Shown piece after piece: positions 53,359-59,824 of a DNA stretch of 64,000 bases. Every line of letters begins with the position of its first letter. Position 1 is the first letter of the stretch. The DNA lies in NCBI RefSeq assembly GCF_020037125.1, contig NZ_JAIQDG010000026.1, forward strand, positions 1 to 64,000. Reading direction: 5' to 3'. The notes below the pieces were generated by a model. That model saw nothing but the letters and a program-made list of their open reading frames with translations, was not told where the DNA came from and did no database searches. This stretch comes from Myxococcus sp. RHSTA-1-4 (GTDB taxonomy: Bacteria > Myxococcota > Myxococcia > Myxococcales > Myxococcaceae). Made by a program: the position numbers and the translations under genes.

Positions 53359-54090
53359 ATGTGTCGCCTCATCCTCGCGCGGGGCCGCTTCTCCGCCCGC
53401 GCCATCGCCGACGCGGCCGTCGCCATGAGCGAGGGCCACACGGCCCAGCACGAGGGCCCCATCCGCTGCCACCCCAACGGCTGGGGCGCGCTCTGGAAGT
53501 CCCCGGGCTCTCGCCATGGCCTCGAGGCCCACCGCGACACGCGGACCATCCTCGAGGGCCTGGAGGACTCTCCGGTTCCCCGGCTGGAGACGGACTTCCT
53601 CGCCATCCACGTGCGCCACGCGACGCTCTCGCACACGCGCGGCCTGGAGTACACACACCCGCTCCAGCGCGGCGAGGAGGGGGCGGTCCCCTGGTACTTC
53701 ATGCACAACGGCTTCCTGCCCACCGTGCACCGGCTGCTGGGGATGGAGCGCTCCCACTTCGACTCGCGCGAGTACTTCGACTACATCATCCCCTCGGACA
53801 CGGACGCGCTGGACACCCGCGCCGCGCTGGAGCGGCTGCGGGCCATTCCTCCCGGCGGCAGCTCGGGCAACGCCATCGCGGTGAATCCGCGGCGGGCGTA
53901 CCTGCTGCACTGGAGCCCCGCGGACACGCCCTACCCGCGCTACTTCCAGATGCACCGGCTGGCGACGCCCGACTTCGTCGTGCTCGCCTCGGAAATCATC
54001 CCCGCGCTCGGCCCGGCGGAGCGCTGGGAGCCGGTGCCTCGCGAATACATCCTGGAGGTCCCCCTGGAAGGCACGGGGACAGGAGCATGA
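53359..54090 (+). CDS. Stand-alone class II glutamine amidotransferase
   Basis: A 243-residue Ntn-type glutaminase beginning MCRL, so Cys2 becomes the N-terminal nucleophile after Met removal. FLAIHVRHATLS (Arg/His region) and WYFMHNGFL (His116-Asn117-Gly118) are the glutamine-site motifs; SDTDALDTRAALERL follows. Unlike asparagine synthetase it has no synthetase domain, so ammonia must be passed to a partner, most likely the PP-loop protein of the same operon. It starts 4 bp after the ligase and overlaps the oxygenase by ATGA. Confidence 0.88.
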   Translation: MCRLILARGRFSARAIADAAVAMSEGHTAQHEGPIRCHPNGWGALWKSPGSRHGLEAHRDTRTILEGLEDSPVPRLETDFLAIHVRHATLSHTRGLEYTHPLQRGEEGAVPWYFMHNGFLPTVHRLLGMERSHFDSREYFDYIIPSDTDALDTRAALERLRAIPPGGSSGNAIAVNPRRAYLLHWSPADTPYPRYFQMHRLATPDFVVLASEIIPALGPAERWEPVPREYILEVPLEGTGTGA

Positions 54091-54905
54091 CGATGACTCA
54101 GACGGCGGTTTGGGAGAAGACGCAGTACTACACCCCGGCGGAGGCGCCAGGCCCCGAGGTGCTGAAGCGGCTGGTGCGCGGCGAGCAGAGCCTGGCGGTG
54201 TTCAAGGGGCTGCTGACGCCCGAGGAGCTGAACACCCAGCGCGAGCGCATCCGCGCGGAGTTCGCGCGCGCGCACACCACCCGCTACGTCAACGGCGCGC
54301 TGACCACCATCGGCCCGTACCTGGCGAAGTACCTGCCGAACACGGTGGCGCCGTACTTCGAGGAGGCGGCGCAGACGCGGGAGCTGTTCGAGCGCATCGG
54401 CTTCGACCTGGGCGTCCTGGTGCGCGAGCGCCTCCAGAAGGCGCTGGGGCTGCGCTCCTTCGCGCCGGCGCGCGAGCCGGACGGCCGCTGGTACGCGGAC
54501 TCCATCGTCCGCATCCACGCGAACGGCGTGCGCAACCCGCTGCACAACGACAACGTGATGCGCGACGCGGCGCCCTCGGGGCTCAGCCTGGCCCGCCTCA
54601 CGCACCAGCTGAGCTGCGTGGTGTGCATCCAGGAGTGCGACACGGGCGGGGAGCTGTACCACTACCGCAAGCGCTGGCACCCGGACGACGAGGTCTTCAA
54701 AATCAAGGAGGGCCTGGGCTACGACGAGAAGGTCGTGAGCGGCCAGCCGCTCAACATCTTCAAGCCGCAGACGGGCGACGTGTACCTGCTGAACCCGACG
54801 TACTACCACTCCATCGAGCGGGTGGGCGGAGCCGACCGCATCACCCTCGGCTTCTTCATCGGATTGCCGGGTGATAGCGTCGAAGAAGCCGTCATCTGGA
54901 GCTAG
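54087..54905 (+). CDS. 2-oxoglutarate/Fe(II)-dependent oxygenase
   Basis: A 272-residue protein. The double-stranded beta-helix core shows the iron triad His153-x-Asp155 (PLHNDN) and His241 (YYHSIERV), with Arg251 (DRITLGFF) placed to bind 2-oxoglutarate. A CIQECDTGGELYHYRK strand pair lies between. Enzymes of this fold hydroxylate, desaturate or cyclise small molecules, often amino acids or peptides. In the cluster it probably tailors the ligase product or its precursor. The ATG overlaps the glutaminase stop. Confidence 0.87.
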   Translation: MTMTQTAVWEKTQYYTPAEAPGPEVLKRLVRGEQSLAVFKGLLTPEELNTQRERIRAEFARAHTTRYVNGALTTIGPYLAKYLPNTVAPYFEEAAQTRELFERIGFDLGVLVRERLQKALGLRSFAPAREPDGRWYADSIVRIHANGVRNPLHNDNVMRDAAPSGLSLARLTHQLSCVVCIQECDTGGELYHYRKRWHPDDEVFKIKEGLGYDEKVVSGQPLNIFKPQTGDVYLLNPTYYHSIERVGGADRITLGFFIGLPGDSVEEAVIWS

Positions 54906-54908
54906 TCC

Positions 54909-55805
54909 ATGGCCTTTCGGGATATCGCGCTCGCCATCCTCGTGGCGCTGGTGTGGGGCTTCAACTTCGTGGTCATCAAGGAGGGGCTGACGGCGTTTCC
55001 GCCGTTGCTCTTCTCCGCCCTGCGCTTCGTGTCCGCGGCGGTGCCGGCGGTCTTCCTGCTCCGCCGGGGGACCATCCCCTGGAGCGTCATCCTGAAGGTG
55101 GGCCTGGTGCTGGGCGTGGTGAAGTACTCGCTGATGTACCTGGGCGTGAAGGCGGGGATGCCGGCGGGGCTGTCCTCGCTGGCCATCCAGTCCCAGGTGC
55201 TGTTCACCGCGGGGCTGTCCGCGTGGGTGCTGAAGGACGCGCCCGCGCCGTGGCAGCGCGTGGGCATCGGCGTGGCGCTGGCGGGAATCCTGCTCATCGC
55301 CACCACGCGGCAGGGTGACGTCAACGGCGCGGGCTTCGCGCTCCTCATGGGCGCCGCGGCGGCCTGGGGCGTGGCCAACATCCTCATCAAGCAGGCGGCG
55401 GTCGACTCCTTCCGCCTCATGGTGTGGATGAGCGTGGTGCCGCCGCTGCCCCTGTTCATCCTGTCCTTCCTCTTCGAGGAGGGGCAGCTGGAGGCCCTCT
55501 CCCGGCTGGACGCGAAGGGCGTGGGCGCGGTGCTCTACACGGGCCTCATCGCCACCGTGCTCGCCTTCGGCGTCTGGGGGTACCTGTTCCGCAAGTACTC
55601 TCCCAACGTGGTGTCACCATTCTCCCTGCTGGTGCCGGTGTTCGGCATGACCCTGTCCTCGGCGGTGCTGGGCGAGCGGCTCAGCCCGATGGAGATGGGG
55701 GCGGCGGGCCTGGTGCTGGCGGGCCTGGTGCTCATCGTCCTGGGACGGAGGCTGCCGGGTGCCGCCGCCGCGCCCACTGCCGCCGCCGCGCCCACCAAGG
55801 GATGA
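54909..55805 (+). CDS. EamA/DMT-family transporter
   Basis: A 298-residue inner-membrane protein with ten hydrophobic helices in two EamA halves (ALAILVALVWGFNFVVIKEGL first; GAAAAWGVANILIKQAA second), ending in VLAGLVLIVLGRRLPG. DMT transporters of this type export amino acids and small metabolites. It starts 3 bp after the oxygenase, so it is a good candidate exporter for the cluster product, and may give self-protection. Confidence 0.9.
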   Translation: MAFRDIALAILVALVWGFNFVVIKEGLTAFPPLLFSALRFVSAAVPAVFLLRRGTIPWSVILKVGLVLGVVKYSLMYLGVKAGMPAGLSSLAIQSQVLFTAGLSAWVLKDAPAPWQRVGIGVALAGILLIATTRQGDVNGAGFALLMGAAAAWGVANILIKQAAVDSFRLMVWMSVVPPLPLFILSFLFEEGQLEALSRLDAKGVGAVLYTGLIATVLAFGVWGYLFRKYSPNVVSPFSLLVPVFGMTLSSAVLGERLSPMEMGAAGLVLAGLVLIVLGRRLPGAAAAPTAAAAPTKG

Positions 55806-56299
55806 AAGACTTCATGACGACAGACATGCACGAGAAGCTGGTCCAGCTCTTCGAGTCGCACGGCGCCACCTTCCGCGTGGTGGAGCATGAGCCCGAGGGC
55901 CGCACGGAGCTCATCAGCCAGGTTCGCGGCAACGCCCTCTCCCAGGCGGCCAAGGCCATGGTGCTGATGGTGAAGCAGGGCAAGAAGGACCGCCGCTACT
56001 TCCTGGCGGTGGTGCCCGGCGACTGCCGCGTGGACCTGGAGGCGGTGAAGACGCTGGGCCGGGGCACACACGCCATGTTCGCGCCGCCTCCCGTCGCCGA
56101 GGAGCTGACGGGCTGTGTCATGGGCGCGGTGCCTCCCGTCTCCTTCCACCCGGACCTGAAGCTGCTGGTGGACCCGAAGCTGCTGGAGCACGAGGAAATC
56201 GTCTTCAACTCCGGGCGCCTGGACCGCTCCGTCTTCATCCAGCGCGAGGGCTACCTCAAGGCCGCCCAGCCCGAGGTGGCCACCATCGGCACGCGCTGA
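55802..56299 (+). CDS. YbaK/prolyl-tRNA editing-domain protein
   Basis: A 165-residue protein of the YbaK/ProX superfamily: HEKLVQLFESHGATFRVVEHEPEGRT, NALSQAAKAMVLMVKQG (conserved Lys), RRYFLAVVPGDCRVDLEAVK, GCVMGAVPPVSF and LVDPKLLEHEEIVFNSG, in segments. Free-standing members hydrolyse mischarged tRNAs. It is coupled (ATGA) to the exporter, the last gene of the operon. If the pathway makes an unusual amino acid, this protein could clear it from tRNA as self-resistance. That role is inferred. Confidence 0.88.
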   Translation: MKDFMTTDMHEKLVQLFESHGATFRVVEHEPEGRTELISQVRGNALSQAAKAMVLMVKQGKKDRRYFLAVVPGDCRVDLEAVKTLGRGTHAMFAPPPVAEELTGCVMGAVPPVSFHPDLKLLVDPKLLEHEEIVFNSGRLDRSVFIQREGYLKAAQPEVATIGTR

Positions 56300-56313
56300 C
56301 GGCGCGGCCGGGA

Positions 56314-56344
56314 CGGCGGGAAGGCGGAGCACGCCTTCCCGCCG
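56314..56344. terminator. Bidirectional 12-bp hairpin
   Basis: CGGCGGGAAGGC pairs exactly with GCCTTCCCGCCG across a 7-nt loop in the 60-bp gap between converging stops. It probably terminates both the cluster and the peptidase gene. Confidence 0.65.
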
Positions 56345-56359
56345 GACTTCAACTCCCCA

Positions 56360-58000
56360 TCAGTGGCAGGCCGCCGTCGGCGAGCCGCCGTTCTGGTTGG
56401 TCCAGAAGCTCTCCGGGCCGCTGCACGAGCCGGCGAACGGGTCGTCCTGCGGGTAGCCGTAGCGCTGCACCTCGAAGTGCAGGTGGTAGCCGGAGGAGTT
56501 GCCGGAGCTGCCGGAGCGGCCCAGGTAGGTGCCGCAGGAGACGGCCTGGCCGGCGGACACCGCCACGGTGCCGTTCGTCATGTGGGCGAAGACGGAGTAC
56601 CAGCTGTTGCTGTTGTTGATCTTCGCGTAGTTGCCGAAGCCGCCGCCGCAGGTGCTGCCCACGTAGCCCACGGTGGGGCACCCATCGTTGCGGCTGTACA
56701 CGGAGCCGCTGTCACCCGAGTAGATGTTGCTGCCGCTGGAGGCGAGGATGTCCGTGCCCCGGTGGCCGTTGTACGTGGAGCTGTTGCACTTCCAGGACCG
56801 CAGGCCGCCGCTGGAGTCGTTGTCGTAGTAGGCGCTGAAGCCGGGCCAGTACGTCAGCGGCCAGCGGTAGCGCGCCGTGCCGTGCATGGCGGTGACGCTG
56901 TCGTCGCACGCCACCGTCTGGGGCCCCTCGTGCGCGTCCGGCGCGGGCTCGGACACCGCGTAGGCGAGCAGGCCGAGCCGGCCCTCCGCGCGCCCCAGCT
57001 CCCTCACGTCACCGCCACCGGCGGGCGTCTCCACGAAGGCGACCGTGCCGCCGGCCTGCCGCGCCAGCAGGACGTCCCCGTCCGAGGTCCACATGGGCGA
57101 GTGGCCCTGGCCGAGGCTGTAGGCCCGCGTCACCTCCCGCGCCCCGTCGAACTCCAGCACCCGCACCTCGCCGTCATTCGTGTAGTGCGTCCCGTACAGC
57201 AGCCGCGTGCCGTCCGGCGACCACTTCATCTCGGTGTTGGACGAGGGGTTGGGAATGAAGGAGGCGTCCACGTCGGCGCGGCCGATGTTGGTCACCTGCG
57301 CCAGCTTGGAGCCGTCCACGTCCACCTTCCAGAAGGACGTCAGCCCGGTGCGCGCGCCCGAGAGGAACAACAGGCTCCTGCCGTCCGGCGTCCACATCGG
57401 CTCGGCATCGTCGGCGCCCTGGGTGAGGGCCGTGTCCACGCCGCTGTCCAGCTCGCGGACGTGCAGCGCGTAGCCGCCCGGCATGGCCCCGGCCGTCCAC
57501 GAGTCCGGCAGCCGCGCATAGGCCAGGCGGGTGCCATCCGGAGACAGGGCCGGCGAGGTGGCGCGCTCCACCAGCAGCCGGGACTCGCCGTCCTTCAGCA
57601 GGTACACCTCCATGTCCGTGGTGGAGTAGATGATGCCCTCGTGCGCCGGGCTCCACATGGCGCGCAGCACCTTCTGGTCCGTGGTGAGCCTGCGCGGGCC
57701 GGAGCCATCCGCGGCCACGGACCACAGGTTGAAGCCCGTGAGCGCGTCCGAGTTCTCCAGGACCTGCCGCTCCGCGCCGAAGAGGAGCCGGTCCCCCGCG
57801 CGCCCGAAGCTCGTCTGCACCTCCACGTCCAGGTCGAGGACCGGTGACGGCGCGCTGTCCTCACGCACCAGCACGAGGTCTCCATCCACGACATGGGGCT
57901 GCCCGGAAACGTCCGCCGGGCCCTCACAACCGCCCCACAGCAGGGCGGAGGCCAGACAGACTGTGACGTGTTTGCTCGAGAACAGACGGGTATTGCGCAT
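56360..58000 (-). CDS. M23 metallopeptidase lipoprotein with TolB-like propeller
   Basis: A 546-residue exported protein: lipoprotein-type signal VCLASALLWGGC. Residues about 45-350 hold repeated PD40/TolB motifs (GPRRLTTDQKVLRAMWSP, SPALSPDGTRLAYARLP, EPMWTPDGRSLLFLSG, EMKWSPDGTRLLYGTH), a beta propeller. Residues about 375-546 are an M23 peptidase with GHRGTDI (His 412, Asp 416 approximately) and HLHFEV (about 506-508), the full zinc site. M23 enzymes cut glycyl or other peptidoglycan cross-links. The mature enzyme may bind a partner through the propeller. The ATG has CGGAGAGGTTCCAC. It could serve predation. Confidence 0.88.
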   Translation of the reverse strand: MRNTRLFSSKHVTVCLASALLWGGCEGPADVSGQPHVVDGDLVLVREDSAPSPVLDLDVEVQTSFGRAGDRLLFGAERQVLENSDALTGFNLWSVAADGSGPRRLTTDQKVLRAMWSPAHEGIIYSTTDMEVYLLKDGESRLLVERATSPALSPDGTRLAYARLPDSWTAGAMPGGYALHVRELDSGVDTALTQGADDAEPMWTPDGRSLLFLSGARTGLTSFWKVDVDGSKLAQVTNIGRADVDASFIPNPSSNTEMKWSPDGTRLLYGTHYTNDGEVRVLEFDGAREVTRAYSLGQGHSPMWTSDGDVLLARQAGGTVAFVETPAGGGDVRELGRAEGRLGLLAYAVSEPAPDAHEGPQTVACDDSVTAMHGTARYRWPLTYWPGFSAYYDNDSSGGLRSWKCNSSTYNGHRGTDILASSGSNIYSGDSGSVYSRNDGCPTVGYVGSTCGGGFGNYAKINNSNSWYSVFAHMTNGTVAVSAGQAVSCGTYLGRSGSSGNSSGYHLHFEVQRYGYPQDDPFAGSCSGPESFWTNQNGGSPTAACH

Positions 58001-58359
58001 GTGGAACCTCTCCGTGGGGGTACCGCGCCGCACCGCACACCGACCTGGAGCGCCCTCATGGAAGCTCCCGTCGGGCCCATCGATTTTCTCATTCCTGCCC
58101 AAATCAAGCAATACAAGCTCAGTCTGGATAATCAGCTTACATCAGCAATTCTGAATCATTTACCTTGTTTCTGGAAACAACGCCGTCTGGAGAGAATGAC
58201 TCACCCGGTCAAGGTATGGATTTACCCGGGTCTAAACAGTTCACCCCGATATTCACTGATTCGCGGCATTCAACGTCTCTGGCCTGGAGCATGATGCGTG
58301 CGCCCTTCTCCCTCCCGGAGAAGGAGCCACTCGGTGGTCGACCGAGAATGGAGAGCCAC
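58001..58359. other. AT-richer divergent region (359 bp)
   Basis: This is the shared upstream region of the M23 peptidase and the Cys-rich secreted protein. Bases about 58080-58280 are clearly less GC-rich than the genome, as expected for promoters. No convincing -35/-10 pair, operator or small gene was identified. Confidence 0.45.
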
Positions 58360-59400
58360 ATGCGTCATATCCAGGTGGGACTCATGGCTGTTGGCCTGCT
58401 CGCGTTCGGTGCCGGCACGGCACAGGCCGCCGGGAACAAGGCGGAGAACCGCGGCTACGCGGAGTCGCTGTACGCCGAATACGCGGCCGGCGCGGGTGGC
58501 CGGGTTGCCTTCGACGTGGAGACGCTGGCCTCGGGCCCGCTGAAGCAGGTCGCCAACGTCCCCTTCGGCGAGCTCGTCAAGGCCACCGACTTCATGGTGG
58601 ACGCCGACCAGGTGGGCACCGAGGTCCGCGCTCCCCGCTTCGTCGCGCCGTACGCCACGCGCGGGTACGACGTCTACATGGCGTCGGAGCTGAGGAACAC
58701 CCCGGCGGGCTTCGAGACGGTGGCGGGCTACCCCATCACGGCGGGCACCTGGCGGAAGCTGGAGGTGTCCACCACCATCGGCTCGGAGACGCGGCGGCAC
58801 GAGGCCCTGGAGTTCTGCTGGGCCTCGCTCGGGCACTGCACGGTGCTGGACCCCACCGTCGTCTTCATGGAGTCCACGGCGAAGAACCGGACGCGCCTGA
58901 TGGCCGAGGGCTGGGGCCCGAAGGTGGCCGAGGAGAAGAGGCCCGTGGCGCAGGGGGATGAGCCGGTCAGCCTCGCCGCCTGCGGCCTGGCGAGCAACCC
59001 CGCCTATATCGGCAAGTCCCTGACCTGGGGCGCGTGGACGCAGACCTACTACAACATCTACGGCGGCACCCTGGTCCGGAAGAGCCTGGGCGGGCAGCAG
59101 TCCGGCGTCCGCTGCAACTCGAGCTGTCAGCCGGCGCCGTTCGGCTACAGCAACGTCTCCAGCTGCCAGGGCTTCCTGGGCTGGAGCTGCTCCTGCGACA
59201 ACGACTTCGGCTATGGCGCCACCGGCACCACCGGCAAGTGGATTGCCGAGACCAAGTGCACGCACAAGTTCGCATTCTCGGCCTCGGCTTCGGCCTCCGT
59301 CTCGAACTACGGAAGCGCCAGCGTGAGCATCAACTGGACCATGGACGGCACGCCGGACGGCAACGGCGGCTACTACATGGACACCTGCGGCTACTTCTGA
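58360..59400 (+). CDS. Secreted Cys-rich protein of unknown function
   Basis: A 346-residue protein with signal peptide MRHIQVGLMAVGLLAFGAGTAQA and GGAGAGCCAC before the ATG. The first mature 200 residues are strand-rich (DVYMASELRNTPAGFETVAGYPI; RRHEALEFCWASLGHC). The C-terminal 140 residues are rich in Cys, Gly, Ser and aromatic residues (VRCNSSCQP, SSCQGFLGWSCSCDNDFGYG, SASASASVSNYGSASVSINW, DTCGYF) with about ten cysteines that may form disulfides. It looks like an extracellular or surface protein. I recognise no family. It is divergent from the M23 peptidase. Confidence 0.75.
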   Translation: MRHIQVGLMAVGLLAFGAGTAQAAGNKAENRGYAESLYAEYAAGAGGRVAFDVETLASGPLKQVANVPFGELVKATDFMVDADQVGTEVRAPRFVAPYATRGYDVYMASELRNTPAGFETVAGYPITAGTWRKLEVSTTIGSETRRHEALEFCWASLGHCTVLDPTVVFMESTAKNRTRLMAEGWGPKVAEEKRPVAQGDEPVSLAACGLASNPAYIGKSLTWGAWTQTYYNIYGGTLVRKSLGGQQSGVRCNSSCQPAPFGYSNVSSCQGFLGWSCSCDNDFGYGATGTTGKWIAETKCTHKFAFSASASASVSNYGSASVSINWTMDGTPDGNGGYYMDTCGYF

Positions 59401-59420
59401 GTCGTCGTCCAGGGACGCGT

Positions 59421-59452
59421 CCCTTCACCCGCGCGGCCGCACGGGTGAAGGG
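59421..59452. terminator. Bidirectional 11-bp hairpin
   Basis: CCCTTCACCCG pairs exactly with CGGGTGAAGGG across a 10-nt loop in the 61-bp gap between converging genes; GGGACGCGTCCC, a 12-bp palindrome, precedes it. Confidence 0.65.
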
Positions 59453-59461
59453 GCGGGGGCG

Positions 59462-59731
59462 CTACCGCCACGGGGGGCTCGGCTGCATCGCCTCGGGCCG
59501 CCGGTTGTCCGTGGACTCGTTGGGCTCGGCGCACCGGCACGTCTCGCAGCCGCGGTCCCGGTCCAGGGTGCAGCTCACGGCGGTGAGGCACGTGAGGTTG
59601 CGCGACTCGGCGCAGCGCGTTTCGCCCTTCTTCTCCTCGTTCCTGGCGCCGTGGCTACAGCCCGCCACGGCCAGCATCACCGCCGCCACCCACCACCGCC
59701 GCCCACCGCTCCGCTTCGTCTCCAGCGTCAT
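59462..59731 (-). CDS. Small Cys-rich lipoprotein
   Basis: An 89-residue product: lipobox signal WWVAAVMLAVAGC (Cys 25 approximately), then a short charged part and a Cys-rich segment (RCAESRNLTCLTAVSCTLDRDRGCETCRC, in segments; seven Cys) likely to be disulfide-bonded. The tail is Pro/Arg-rich. No family is recognised. It lies 93 bp downstream of the MMPL transporter on the same strand and may be cotranscribed. Confidence 0.65.
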   Translation of the reverse strand: MTLETKRSGGRRWWVAAVMLAVAGCSHGARNEEKKGETRCAESRNLTCLTAVSCTLDRDRGCETCRCAEPNESTDNRRPEAMQPSPPWR

Positions 59732-59824
59732 GTCCCGACCTCGGTCTTCATCGGGGCCGCCGCCACGGCCGCGAAAGGCCCCGCGGAGCCTTCATACCCA
59801 GGGGCCGCGGCGCGGAGAACAGGC

